A DNA stretch of 64,000 bases from an uncultured Oscillospiraceae bacterium (GCA_910587285.1 CAJULM010000001.1:62001-126000), one strand, 5' to 3'; shown: positions 31,930 to 40,824, counted from the stretch's first letter. Numbers and translations are program-made. Notes: a model not told the origin generated them from the letters alone.

Positions 31930-33023
31930 AACTGAAACGAATCTCTGCCCTTCTGCTGTCCGCACTGCTCCTGCTGTCCGCCCTGGCGGGCTGCGGCACC
32001 ACTGTGGTGGTCGCCCCTGAGGGCGACAAGCCCGCCAGCTCCGAGGCCCCCGCCACCCCTGCCCCCGCCCCCGCTGAGTCCCAGCCCGCCGGCAATGAGG
32101 GCGGCGGCGCCGTTAAGACCGGCCTGGCCGTGATTCCTGGGCTGGGCAGCAGCAAGGACGCCACCGCCGAGGGCGACGGCACCGCCCAAAGCGAAATCCT
32201 GCTGGTGGCTGTCACCGTGGGCGACGACGGCGTCATTGACAGCTGCGTCATCGACAACATCCAGGCCAAGATCAACTTCAACACCTCCGGTGCACTGACC
32301 ACCGACCCCTCCACCACCTTCCCCAGCAAGAACGAGCTGGGCGACGGCTACGGGATGCGCAAGGCCAGCTCCATCGGCAAGGAGTGGAACGAGCAGGCCC
32401 AGGCCCTGGCGGACTACGCCGTGGGCAAGACGGTGGACGAGTTGAAGACCATGGCGGTGGGTGAGGACGGCAAGGCCGCCGATGTGGATCTGGCCGCCTC
32501 TATTACCCTGTACATGGGCAGCTTCGTGGACGGCATCGAGGCCGCCGTGAACAACGCCACCCACATGGGCGCCTCCAAGGGCGACAAGCTGGGTCTGGCC
32601 AGCGAGACCAACATGAGCAAGAGCAAGGACGCCTCCGCCGATAAGGAGGGCGTGGCCCAGGCCTATGCCACCATCGCCGCCGTCACCTTCAATGGCGACA
32701 CTGTCACCAGCTGCTACATCGATGCGGTACAGGCCAACGTGAACTTCGACACCACGGGCCACATTACCACCGATCTCACCGCCGCTCCCAAGACCAAGAA
32801 TCAGCTGGGCGACGACTACGGAATGCGGGGCGCCAGCTCCATCGGCAAGGAGTGGAACGAGCAGGCCGCCGGCTTCTGCGCCTACGTTACCGGCAAGACC
32901 GTGGCCGAGATCAAGGGTCTGGCTGTGGACGAGTCCGGCAAGGCCGCCGACGCCGACCTGGCCGCCACCATCACCGTGGGCATCGGCGAGTTCCAGACGC
33001 TGATTGAGAAGGCCGCGCAGTAA
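31926..33023 (+). CDS. Tandem-repeat lipoprotein, candidate extracytosolic flavoprotein
   Basis: 365 residues. A signal peptide ends in the lipobox LAGC (Cys ~23), followed by an Ala/Pro-rich linker. Two homologous domains of ~140 residues follow (~64-205 and ~218-365), each with AKINFNTSG/ANVNFDTTG, ELGDGYGMR/QLGDDYGMR and ASSIGKEWNEQA, then VGKTVDEL/TGKTVAEI. Listeria PplA is likewise a lipoprotein with two domains flavinylated by ApbE in extracellular electron transfer; an ApbE gene lies next door here, so the same role is inferred. I do not see a clear copy of the standard SGAT flavinylation motif; the repeated ASSIGKEW segment is the best candidate. It may instead bind another cofactor. 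Confidence 0.72.
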   Translation: MKLKRISALLLSALLLLSALAGCGTTVVVAPEGDKPASSEAPATPAPAPAESQPAGNEGGGAVKTGLAVIPGLGSSKDATAEGDGTAQSEILLVAVTVGDDGVIDSCVIDNIQAKINFNTSGALTTDPSTTFPSKNELGDGYGMRKASSIGKEWNEQAQALADYAVGKTVDELKTMAVGEDGKAADVDLAASITLYMGSFVDGIEAAVNNATHMGASKGDKLGLASETNMSKSKDASADKEGVAQAYATIAAVTFNGDTVTSCYIDAVQANVNFDTTGHITTDLTAAPKTKNQLGDDYGMRGASSIGKEWNEQAAGFCAYVTGKTVAEIKGLAVDESGKAADADLAATITVGIGEFQTLIEKAAQ

Positions 33024-33033
33024 CCGCAGAAAC

Positions 33034-33061
33034 AAGGGGCGGGCCCCAGGGTCCGCCCCTT
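33034..33061 (+). terminator. Internal hairpin between lipoprotein and apbE
   Basis: A 9-bp GC-rich stem (33034-33042 / 33053-33061) with almost no T-run. It may act as a partial terminator or mRNA stabiliser, keeping lipoprotein output above ApbE. Confidence 0.45.
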
Positions 33062-33083
33062 TCGCAAAGAGGGGGAACAGACC

Positions 33084-34118
33084 ATGAAACGGCGCGTTTT
33101 CGCGCTGGCCCTTGCGGGGGCGCTGCTGCTCAGCGGCTGCGCCGCCCATACCGCTCCCGAGGAGGAGCTCCACCGCTATGAGGCCAGCTTCCTCACTCTT
33201 TTTGACACTGTGACCACCATCGTGGGCTACGCCCACACGGAGGAGGACTTCCGCCGTACCGCCCAGGATTTCCACGACGGCCTGCTGGAGTACCACCAAC
33301 TGTTTGACATCTACCACGACTATGACGGGATGAACAACCTGAAGACCGTCAACGACCGTGCCGGGGGCGACCCGGTGGAAGTGGACCGGCGGATCATCGA
33401 CCTGCTCCTGTTCTGCCGGGAGCTGGAACAACTCACCAGCGGCCGGGTGGACGTGACCATGGGCAGCGTGCTGGCCCTGTGGCACGACGCCCGAAGCGAA
33501 GGTGTGGACGATCCGGAACACGCCGCCCTCCCCGACGCCGGCGCGCTGGAGGAGGCTGCGAAGCACACCGGCTTTCACCTGCTGGAGATTGACGAGCAGG
33601 CGTCCACCGTCCGCCTCGCCGACCCCTTGGCCCGGCTGGACGTGGGCGCCGTGGCCAAGGGCTACGCCGTAGAGCAGGTGTGCCGCACAGCCCCCGCGGG
33701 GCTGCTGGTGAGCGTAGGCGGCAACGTCCGGGCCATCGGCCCCAAGGCCGGGGGAGAGCCCTGGGTGGTGGGCGTACAGGAACCGGACGGCAAAAAGCAG
33801 GACTACCTCCACACCCTGTACCTTTCAGACCAATCTGTGGTGAGCAGCGGCGACTATCAGCGGTACTACACCGTGGACGGCAAACGCTACCACCATATCA
33901 TCGACCCGGACACCCTGCACCCCGGCGCCCGGTGGCGGGCAGTCACGGTGGTGTGCCCCGACTCCGGGCTGGCGGATGGACTGTCCACCGCTCTGTTCCT
34001 CCTGTCTCAAGAGGCAGGCTCGGAACTGGCCCGTCAGTGCGGGGCTCAGGCCCTGTGGGTGGCCCCGGACGGAACTCTGTCCTATACCGACGGCTTCCTG
34101 GAGGCCGTGCGCACCTGA
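33084..34118 (+). CDS. apbE: FAD:protein FMN transferase, lipoprotein
   Basis: A 344-residue ApbE with a lipobox (LLLSGC, Cys ~19). ApbE attaches FMN from FAD to Thr/Ser of target proteins outside the cytoplasm. Motifs: FDTVTTIVGY near the N-terminus, VDVTMGSVLALWHDAR, RLDVGAVAKGYAVEQV (substrate helix), SVGGNVRAIGPK and YHHIIDPDTLHP. Plausible clients are encoded in the same operon: RnfD, RnfG and the repeat lipoprotein. GAGGGGGAA precedes the ATG. Confidence 0.93.
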   Translation: MKRRVFALALAGALLLSGCAAHTAPEEELHRYEASFLTLFDTVTTIVGYAHTEEDFRRTAQDFHDGLLEYHQLFDIYHDYDGMNNLKTVNDRAGGDPVEVDRRIIDLLLFCRELEQLTSGRVDVTMGSVLALWHDARSEGVDDPEHAALPDAGALEEAAKHTGFHLLEIDEQASTVRLADPLARLDVGAVAKGYAVEQVCRTAPAGLLVSVGGNVRAIGPKAGGEPWVVGVQEPDGKKQDYLHTLYLSDQSVVSSGDYQRYYTVDGKRYHHIIDPDTLHPGARWRAVTVVCPDSGLADGLSTALFLLSQEAGSELARQCGAQALWVAPDGTLSYTDGFLEAVRT

Positions 34119-34163
34119 GCTGTTTCAGCTGAAATCCATTTTCAACCATGAGAGGTGATGTGT

Positions 34164-35471
34164 ATGAAATCCCTGTTCTTCGGCGGCGTCCACCCGGATG
34201 GACGCAAGGAGCTGAGCGCCGCCGTCCCCCTCACAGCCATGGCCCTGCCCGCTCAAGTTGCGGTGCCGCTGCGCCAGCACATCGGCACGCCCTGCAAGCC
34301 CCTGGTGGCCCCTGGCGACACGGTGTGCATGGGCCAGAAAATCGGCGATGGCGAGGGGCTGTGCGTCCCCGTCCATGCCCCCGTGTCCGGCACGGTGGAG
34401 GCCATTGAGGACCGGCCCCATCCCAGCGGGGGAACCTGCCCCGCCATCATCATCAAAAACAATTTCCTGGACACCCCCCACCACACCCTGAAGCCCTATT
34501 CCAACCCGGATCAGCTCACCCAAGCCGAGCTGGTGGCCATCCTCCGGGATGCCGGGATTGTGGGTATGGGCGGCGCGGCCTTCCCCACCGATGTGAAGGC
34601 CAAAACCGGCATGGGCCAAACCGAAACCCTGATCCTCAACGCCTGCGAGTGCGAGCCCTACATCACGGCGGACGATGTGCTGCTGCGGACGCGAACCGGG
34701 GACGTACTCCGGGGCCTGGCACTGCTGGCCCGGATTCTGAATCCAAGCCACACGGTCATCGGCATGGAGGACAACAAGCCAGAGGCTGCCGCCATCCTGA
34801 AGGATGCGCTGAAGGACATCCCCGGCGTGGAGCTGAAGATACTGCCCACCCGTTACCCCCAGGGGGCGGAAAAGCAGCTCATCCAGGCGATCACCGGGCG
34901 GCAGGTGCCCTCCGGCGGTCTGCCCAAGGACGTGGGCTGCGCAGTATTCAACGTCGCCACTGCCTTCGCGGTCTATCGGGCGGTCTTCGATGGGATTCCT
35001 CTCATGGAGCGGATCGTCACCGTCACCGGAGAGGGCGTAAAGCAACCCCGGAACCTGATTGTCCGGGTGGGCACCTCCTTCCAGGAGGTGATTGCCGCCG
35101 CCGGAGGGCTGACGGACGACGTGTGGAAGGTGCTGTCCGGCGGGCCCATGATGGGCGTGGCCCAGGCCACCCTGTCCGTCCCAGTGACCAAGGCGGTAAA
35201 CGCAGTGCTGTGCCTGTCCTCCGCCCAGAACGGGGAGAGCGCCCATTCCGTCTGCATCCGCTGCGGTAAATGCCTGGATGTGTGTCCTATGGGGCTGGAG
35301 CCCCTGTATCTCTACCGCTATTCCAACGCCGGGGATTTGGACGCCTTGAAGCGGCTCCACCTCACCGACTGCATTGAGTGCGGCTGCTGCGCCTACGCCT
35401 GTCCGGGCAAGGTCCCCTTGGTGGAGGGCTTCCGGGCCGGCAAGCAGGCTCTGAAGGAGGGTGCGAAATGA
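34164..35471 (+). CDS. rnfC: Electron transport complex subunit RnfC
   Basis: A 435-residue peripheral subunit that accepts electrons (from NADH in standard Rnf) and passes them on through two 4Fe-4S clusters. It has the N-terminal KSLFFGGVHPDGRKE and biotin-carrier-like fold, IVGMGGAAFPTDVK and ILNACECEPYITADD of the FMN/NADH site, and two ferredoxin motifs, CIRCGKCLDVCP and CIECGCCAYACP. The ATG at 34164 lies 8 nt after GAGAGG; the GTG and ATG just upstream are less well placed. The stop overlaps the rnfD start. Confidence 0.93.
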   Translation: MKSLFFGGVHPDGRKELSAAVPLTAMALPAQVAVPLRQHIGTPCKPLVAPGDTVCMGQKIGDGEGLCVPVHAPVSGTVEAIEDRPHPSGGTCPAIIIKNNFLDTPHHTLKPYSNPDQLTQAELVAILRDAGIVGMGGAAFPTDVKAKTGMGQTETLILNACECEPYITADDVLLRTRTGDVLRGLALLARILNPSHTVIGMEDNKPEAAAILKDALKDIPGVELKILPTRYPQGAEKQLIQAITGRQVPSGGLPKDVGCAVFNVATAFAVYRAVFDGIPLMERIVTVTGEGVKQPRNLIVRVGTSFQEVIAAAGGLTDDVWKVLSGGPMMGVAQATLSVPVTKAVNAVLCLSSAQNGESAHSVCIRCGKCLDVCPMGLEPLYLYRYSNAGDLDALKRLHLTDCIECGCCAYACPGKVPLVEGFRAGKQALKEGAK

Positions 35472-36442
35472 ATCTGACGGTAAGCGCCTCCCCCCACATT
35501 CGGGGGAAGGATACCACCGCCCGGCTGATGCTGGATGTGGTCATCGCCCTGCTGCCCGCGCTGGCGGCGGGGGTGATCTTCCACGGTCCCCGAGTGGCGC
35601 TGGTGGTGGCGGCGTGCGTGCTGTCCGCCCTGGCGGCGGAGTGGCTGATTCGCCTGGTCCTCCGGCAGCACAACACCCTGCCCGATGGCTCCGCCCTTGT
35701 CACCGGCCTGCTGCTGGCCCTGACCCTGCCCGCCTCCGTGCCTTACTGGGTGGCCGCCATCGGCGGTCTGTTCGCCACCATCGTGGTGAAGGGCCTGTGC
35801 GGCGGCCTGGGCCAGAACACCTTTAACCCGGCCCTGGGGGCCCGGGCCTTCCTCATGCTGCTGTTCCCCGCCTGCCTCACCCGCTTCCCCGCTCTGGGGG
35901 TGCCCCTGCCCCTGGGCGAGCTGAGCCCGGTGGACGTGATCACCGGGGCCACCCCCCTGCACCATATGCAGATGCCCGCCCTGCCCGACGCCACCCTAAC
36001 CGATATGTTCCTGGGCCGCATCGGCGGCTGCATTGGCGAGACCTCCGCCCTGGCCCTGCTCATCGGCGGCGGCTGGCTGCTGTTCCGGCGGGTCATCAGC
36101 ATCCGGATTCCCGCCGCCTATCTGGGAACAGTGGCCGTCCTGTCCCTGATCTTCCCCAAGGGTGAGGACCCCTTGTTGTGGATGGTCTACAGCCTGCTTG
36201 GCGGCGGCGTACTTCTCGGAGCCATCTTCATGGCCACCGATTACGCCACCTCCCCCGTGGGCCCCGCCGCCCAGGTGGTATACGGTGTGGGCTGCGGCGC
36301 GCTCACCGTGGCGCTGCGCTATACCGGCCTATTCCCGGAAGGAGTTACTTACGCGATTCTGATTATGAACGCCGCCGCCTGGCTGCTGGACCGGTACCTG
36401 GTCCCCACCCGATACGGCGCTGGAAAGGAGGGGGCAAAATGA
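35468..36442 (+). CDS. rnfD: Electron transport complex subunit RnfD
   Basis: A 324-residue integral membrane subunit with ~9-10 helices and covalently bound FMN. N-terminal SASPHIRGKDTTARLMLDV, then GLGQNTFNPALGARAFLML, and DVITGATPLHHM, where the Thr of TGAT is the expected ApbE flavinylation site. The ATG overlaps the rnfC TGA (ATGA), and the rnfG start overlaps its own end. Both neighbours confirm the frame. Confidence 0.93.
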   Translation: MNLTVSASPHIRGKDTTARLMLDVVIALLPALAAGVIFHGPRVALVVAACVLSALAAEWLIRLVLRQHNTLPDGSALVTGLLLALTLPASVPYWVAAIGGLFATIVVKGLCGGLGQNTFNPALGARAFLMLLFPACLTRFPALGVPLPLGELSPVDVITGATPLHHMQMPALPDATLTDMFLGRIGGCIGETSALALLIGGGWLLFRRVISIRIPAAYLGTVAVLSLIFPKGEDPLLWMVYSLLGGGVLLGAIFMATDYATSPVGPAAQVVYGVGCGALTVALRYTGLFPEGVTYAILIMNAAAWLLDRYLVPTRYGAGKEGAK

Positions 36443-36981
36443 AGGCAAAAGAGCTGATGGCGCCGGTTATCACCATTCTGGCCGCGGCAGCGGTGCTGCT
36501 GGCCGTCTCTGCCGGCCTGCGCCCCATCGCGGAAAATCAGGAGGCCACCGCACAGGCGGAGATCATGGGCTATATGCTCCCCAGCAGGCCCGCCTCCTTT
36601 ACCGAGGAGCCCTATGACGGGGAGGACGAGAGCATCCGCCGGGTATTTAAGGCGGAGGACGGCTATGTGGTGGAGGTAGAAACCGCCGGGTACGCAGGTC
36701 CCATGATTCTCTGGGTGGGAGTTACAAACGAGGGCACCGTGTCCGGTGTGACAGTCCGGGACCACAGAGAGACCTTTGGCCTGGGCCGAGGCGCTCAGAC
36801 CGACGCCTCCTTCCTGCTGCAATTTTTGGGTACCGCCGGCGAGGCCGCCGTGGGGGAGGATATTGACGCCCTCACCGGGGCCACCGTCACCAGCAAGGCA
36901 GTGACCCGGGCGGTGAACTCCGCAGCCGCCTTTGTCACCGGCGCGGACGTCTCCTCCGGCGCCACAGAATGGGAGGGTTGA
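36439..36981 (+). CDS. rnfG: Electron transport complex subunit RnfG
   Basis: A 180-residue protein with one N-terminal helix (APVITILAAAAVLLAVSAGL) and an FMN-binding domain facing out. The DALTGATVTSKAVTRAV segment carries the flavinylated Thr. The ATG overlaps the rnfD stop and has AAAGGAGGGGG in front. The sequence before the domain (YMLPSRPASFTEE) fits the RnfG/NqrC family. Confidence 0.9.
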   Translation: MKAKELMAPVITILAAAAVLLAVSAGLRPIAENQEATAQAEIMGYMLPSRPASFTEEPYDGEDESIRRVFKAEDGYVVEVETAGYAGPMILWVGVTNEGTVSGVTVRDHRETFGLGRGAQTDASFLLQFLGTAGEAAVGEDIDALTGATVTSKAVTRAVNSAAAFVTGADVSSGATEWEG

Positions 36982-36982
36982 C

Positions 36983-37423
36983 ATGAAACACAATCCGTTG
37001 AAGCGCGCCGCCCTGCTGGCCATCGTAGTGGGGCTGTACTGCCTTGGGGTGACGCTGGTTGGGACTCTGGCCCCCATGGCCATCCTGCCCAAGCTGGATC
37101 TGCCCATGATGCTGGGGTTGAGCGCCATCGCCCTGGCTCTGGACGCCTACTGGAGCGCCCCCAAGCTGAACTGGCCCGCGTTGCTGGCCAACACTGTGCT
37201 GGGCGGGGCTGTATTCGCCCTGCTGCCCTGGTGCGCCGGACTGGCGGGGGCCGTCCCTGTCTGGACGATGGGGCTGGCGGGGGCCGCCGTGTTCGGCCTG
37301 TCCACCCTGCTGTACACCGCCGCGCTGGAGCGCATCGCCACCGGGCCCAAAGCGCCCCTGGCCCCTGCGGGCACCGCCCTGATGCTGTTTTTGGCGGGCC
37401 AGTGCCTGAGCGGCCTGCTCTGA
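36983..37423 (+). CDS. Small four-helix membrane protein ending the Rnf-like operon
   Basis: 146 residues with four to five hydrophobic helices (ALLAIVVGLYCLGVTLVGTL, MMLGLSAIALALDAYW, LLANTVLGGAVFALLPW, TAGTALMLFLAGQ-like end). It takes the place where RnfE/RnfA normally follow RnfG, but lacks the length (~190-200) and conserved features of those subunits, so I do not call it RnfA or RnfE. It could be a quinone-interacting or assembly factor. GGAGGG is 6 nt before the ATG, and the terminator at 37461 ends the operon. Confidence 0.68.
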   Translation: MKHNPLKRAALLAIVVGLYCLGVTLVGTLAPMAILPKLDLPMMLGLSAIALALDAYWSAPKLNWPALLANTVLGGAVFALLPWCAGLAGAVPVWTMGLAGAAVFGLSTLLYTAALERIATGPKAPLAPAGTALMLFLAGQCLSGLL

Positions 37424-37460
37424 GCACGGACCGATTTTGATCGCCGACCCAATAAAGCAC

Positions 37461-37501
37461 AACCGCCGGACAGGAGCCTTCACTCCTGCCCGGCGGTTTT
37501 T
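37461..37501 (+). terminator. Terminator of the Rnf-like operon
   Basis: 16-position stem with one mismatch (37461-37476 / 37483-37498) and T5. The following 37502-37597 holds nothing I can identify. Confidence 0.9.
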
Positions 37502-37597
37502 AATGTCCCGACAACCATTGCTCGCTGCTTTGAAGATCATTTGCGTCGCTGGAAGTAGCACAGCGAACACATTTCCGCCACAAGGCGTACAGTTCCC

Positions 37598-39043
37598 TCA
37601 ATATTGAAAAATCCGATCCAGCAGCGCCGACCACAGGTTGGTCTCACAGCCGTCTCCGTCCCGGTAAAGGGGGTACGCGGCAGCGGGAACATAAATCTTC
37701 ACCTGGGGCGCGCCAGAAAAGGTGCGCTCCGTAATGCGGCACAGCCGCCGGGTATGCTCCAACACCAGCCGGGTCAGCTTCGGGCAGCCCGAAAACACCC
37801 CTTCCGGCAGACTCTCGATGGTTTCCGGTAAGCGCAGCTCCTCCAGCGCTACCGCGCCGTCTAACGCATGGGCCTCCATCCCCACCACCGGCTTCCCGTT
37901 GAAGCCGGCCGGAACAGCGAGGGCCGCTTGCTCCAGCCCCGCCTGCGTCAGACCGGACACCACATACCCGGCATTCTCCCCGCCCACCGCGGAAAAGGAA
38001 AACCAGCCGCTGTCCGCCGTCTCCTCTATCTCCTGGGAAATCGCCTCCGGCATAGCGGGCCGGGGAAAGCTCAACTGCTCATAGCAGCCAAACTGGGCCA
38101 GCAGATCCTCCGCCAGCAGACAGGTGCGCAGCACAGCGCCGGCGCTGTTCAGGTGGAAGTTGGAATCATAGAACCAGCCGCTGTCCAGGATGTAGCGGTT
38201 TGGGTCACTAACGGCCGGACAGTCAAAGGCGTCCAGGCAGGCGCGAAAATAGGCCGCCGCCCCCTCCCCCGGGCTGCCCTCCAGAGCGGAGCGGTTCACC
38301 GGGCTGAAGCTGAGATATACCTCCGCTCCCCGCTCCCGAGCCGCCTTACAATAGTCATTCACCTGCCTGGCAAAATCCGGGGAGATGGACACCGCCGCCA
38401 GGTCCACCGGTGCGCCCGTGTCCCAGCCCAGGGCCATGATGTTCCCCGCCCGGCAAAAAATCATATTTCCGCTTTCATCAAAGGAGGACTTGGCATACGC
38501 CCCTTCCCCCTGCGGGAATTGGCCGCTGGAGCAGATGGCTGCGCGCTCCTGGAGAAAACCGACATAATTGCCCGCCAGCGCCGCCCGGTGGGCTGGACCC
38601 ACGGCAGTCAACAGCTCCGGGGCATCTTCGGCGCACTTCCAAAAGGCAGACGCGCCAAAATAGGCGGAAAGGGCTTCGCTGGCGGGCTCTATGGCCAGCA
38701 CCACCACATCCCCCTCCCTCAGCTGGCCCTGGGACAGCTCCAACATGGCGCTGGTGCCCACAGCGGCGTACAGACCAAAGGGGCACACGGTGTACTCGTA
38801 TCCGTACTGGGCCAGCAGCTGCTTCAAAAGGCCTCCGTCCACTCCAAAGGCCACGTTGCTGCCCCCCACCAGGATGAGCCGCTTCCCCCTGCTGCCCGTC
38901 AACCGGCGGTACAGCGCGGGCAGCTGGGCATAATAGCTGTCCTGATAGCAGGAGGGCAGGGACAGCCCCACCCCCAGCAGCGAGGCCGGCAGGATGGCCA
39001 GCAGGAGCAGGGCCGCCGCAATTTGGATGATACGCCGTCTCAT
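37598..39043 (-). CDS. Membrane-anchored SGNH/DltD-AlgX-like protein with C-terminal leucine-rich repeat
   Basis: 481 residues. One N-terminal helix (IIQIAAALLLLAILPASLLG), then a SGNH-like domain: LILVGGSNVAFGVDG (nucleophile Ser block), VCPFGLYAAVG, and late DSNFHLNSAG with the Asp and His of the triad. Residues ~385-450 form BspA-type LRR_5 repeats (AFDGAVALEELRLPETI-like, GVFSGCPKLTRLVLEHT). DltD and AlgX/AlgJ, which share this core, complete or assist O-acylation outside the membrane. It overlaps the stop of the companion lipoprotein gene by 4 nt. The preserved Ser, Asp and His suggest real catalysis; the substrate is unknown. Confidence 0.75.
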   Translation of the reverse strand: MRRRIIQIAAALLLLAILPASLLGVGLSLPSCYQDSYYAQLPALYRRLTGSRGKRLILVGGSNVAFGVDGGLLKQLLAQYGYEYTVCPFGLYAAVGTSAMLELSQGQLREGDVVVLAIEPASEALSAYFGASAFWKCAEDAPELLTAVGPAHRAALAGNYVGFLQERAAICSSGQFPQGEGAYAKSSFDESGNMIFCRAGNIMALGWDTGAPVDLAAVSISPDFARQVNDYCKAARERGAEVYLSFSPVNRSALEGSPGEGAAAYFRACLDAFDCPAVSDPNRYILDSGWFYDSNFHLNSAGAVLRTCLLAEDLLAQFGCYEQLSFPRPAMPEAISQEIEETADSGWFSFSAVGGENAGYVVSGLTQAGLEQAALAVPAGFNGKPVVGMEAHALDGAVALEELRLPETIESLPEGVFSGCPKLTRLVLEHTRRLCRITERTFSGAPQVKIYVPAAAYPLYRDGDGCETNLWSALLDRIFQY

Positions 39044-40824
39044 ACGCCCTCCCACACACCGTCCCGCTCCATCTGGGCCCGCAGATCCCGCAGCCACAGG
39101 GCGGTGTTTTTCTCCGCCGCCTGAGAAATCAGGTGATAATTGGTATCAAAAAAGTCCAGCTCGTGGTACAGGTACTCCTCCAACGAGGAGATGAGGGTCA
39201 CGCCCTCCATCTGCCCCACCGACTCCCGGAGCAGGCGGTCCATCAGGGCGACGTTGTTCCGCTGCTCCTCCGGCACGGCATCCATGTTTACACAGGCGCA
39301 GGACACGTAGACCCGGGCGCCCTTTGCCCGGAACCACGCATAATACCCCTCCAGCCATTTCATAGCCTCCCCGTTTATGAAGCCGGGGTCCAGAAAAACC
39401 CGATCGGGCAGATCGTCTTTGGTGCCGGAGCGGAAAAAGGGAACGCAGCCGAAGCGGTCTATATAGGGCTGGTCAGCTTCATCCCGGTAGCACTGGGCGT
39501 AAGTGGTCCGGACGTTCTTCTGGGACAGGTAGTGGCACAGGCTGTCAAATGCCCCGTCCACCGTGGTCAGGTCCACCAGGGCGAACAGGTCATAGTTGTT
39601 TTCGATGCCGCACCACAGTTTGTCGTCCTGCTCCCCCATGGCGGTGTGGAGCAACAGCTGCTGGCGGCTGGACAGCTCCGGGGTGTGGATTAGGATATCC
39701 CCCTCCTCCAAAAACGCCCCCAGGATCTGCATCTGCACGGGGGAATTCACAGTGCCGTTCAGCCCCAGGTTCACCACGGCATAGCCATCCCCCAGGGCCC
39801 GCTGAGCCTGGAAACCGTCCAGGTTATACCACATCGAACAGCCTCCATAAAACACGGCCCGTTTTTGTCCCTGGGCGAGAATGAGCCGGTCCACCTTGTC
39901 GGCGTAGCAGCTCTCCTTTCGCCAGGAATAGCCGTAAGGGGCCTCAAGGGCGTTGATGCGCAGGGTTTTCAGATTGGGGCAGTGTTCAAAGCTGCTGTCG
40001 CCTACCGAGACAATGCTGTCAAACAGGGTAATTGTCTGGACGGCGCAGTTTTGAAACGCTCCCGCAGCGATCTCTCCCATGGTGGGCGGAAAAACCACTT
40101 CCGCGGCGTCACAGCCTTCGAACGCCCCCGCCGCAATCGAGATCACCGGCCTATCCTCCAGCGCCTCCGGGATGACCACCACACGATCCGCCCCGTGGTA
40201 GCCGGTGAGGGCGGCCCCGCCCTCCGTCGGCTCCCATGTAAAGTCCGATTCATCGCTCCACCGGGCCCACTGGGCGTACAGCGTGATGGACCCGCCGGGC
40301 GCGCTCACCCGGCTGCCCAGCCCCACGGCATCCCCCGTCCCGTCCCTGCGGGTGTTCCAGCCGGTGAGGGTGTACCCCTCCCGGACAAATAAATCCGTCC
40401 CCAGCGCCGTGTTTGGCCGGGCGTGATAGGTCAGGTCGTAGGTTTTGCTCTCTTGCGGGCTTCCGCCGGAGACGGGCTGACCCCCGTTGGCGTCATAGGT
40501 CACGGTACAGTACCGGTTGGTCAGGCTCAGCCGGATCCGGGCGGGATATTGAACTTCCCGAAGGGTGAGGGTGACGGTTCGACCGGATACGCCGACATCG
40601 ATCTGCCCAGAGTAATCCGTATTCGACAGCGACCAGCCCCGCTCCAGCGTGAGGGTAAATACCGCATCCTCCCCTACCGGCACCCGCTGGCCGTTGTTCT
40701 CCACCGAGCAGCCGGGGGTTTCCTCCAGAAAGACCAGCACGGTATTCGGCGCGGCCTGCTTCCGGCAGGCGGACAGAGAGAGCAGCCAGAGAAGGCACAG
40801 GGCGGCCCAAACCGATTTTTTCAC
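39040..40824 (-). CDS. Lipoprotein with InlB-type repeat, leucine-rich repeats and C-terminal SGNH-like domain
   Basis: 594 residues. GTG start at 40822-40824 with AGGGGGT upstream. A signal peptide ends in LSLSAC. A Listeria-Bacteroides repeat follows (TVTYDANGG ... YTLTGWNTRRDGTGD ... LYAQW, ~125-200), then BspA-type LRR (ISIAAGAFEGCDAAEVVFPP, FEHCPNLKTLRI), and a SGNH-like domain (AVFYGGCSMWYNLDG, VVNLGLNGTVNS, DTNYHLISQAAEKNT). Domain order is the reverse of its neighbour, where SGNH precedes the LRR. The adhesive repeats suggest binding to wall polymer or partner; SGNH suggests acyl transfer or esterase. Confidence 0.75.
   Translation of the reverse strand: MKKSVWAALCLLWLLSLSACRKQAAPNTVLVFLEETPGCSVENNGQRVPVGEDAVFTLTLERGWSLSNTDYSGQIDVGVSGRTVTLTLREVQYPARIRLSLTNRYCTVTYDANGGQPVSGGSPQESKTYDLTYHARPNTALGTDLFVREGYTLTGWNTRRDGTGDAVGLGSRVSAPGGSITLYAQWARWSDESDFTWEPTEGGAALTGYHGADRVVVIPEALEDRPVISIAAGAFEGCDAAEVVFPPTMGEIAAGAFQNCAVQTITLFDSIVSVGDSSFEHCPNLKTLRINALEAPYGYSWRKESCYADKVDRLILAQGQKRAVFYGGCSMWYNLDGFQAQRALGDGYAVVNLGLNGTVNSPVQMQILGAFLEEGDILIHTPELSSRQQLLLHTAMGEQDDKLWCGIENNYDLFALVDLTTVDGAFDSLCHYLSQKNVRTTYAQCYRDEADQPYIDRFGCVPFFRSGTKDDLPDRVFLDPGFINGEAMKWLEGYYAWFRAKGARVYVSCACVNMDAVPEEQRNNVALMDRLLRESVGQMEGVTLISSLEEYLYHELDFFDTNYHLISQAAEKNTALWLRDLRAQMERDGVWEGV

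Noticed and set aside
36983..37423. Calling the last gene of the operon RnfA or RnfE
   Set aside because: Too short, and the conserved RnfA/E sequence features are absent; only its position fits.
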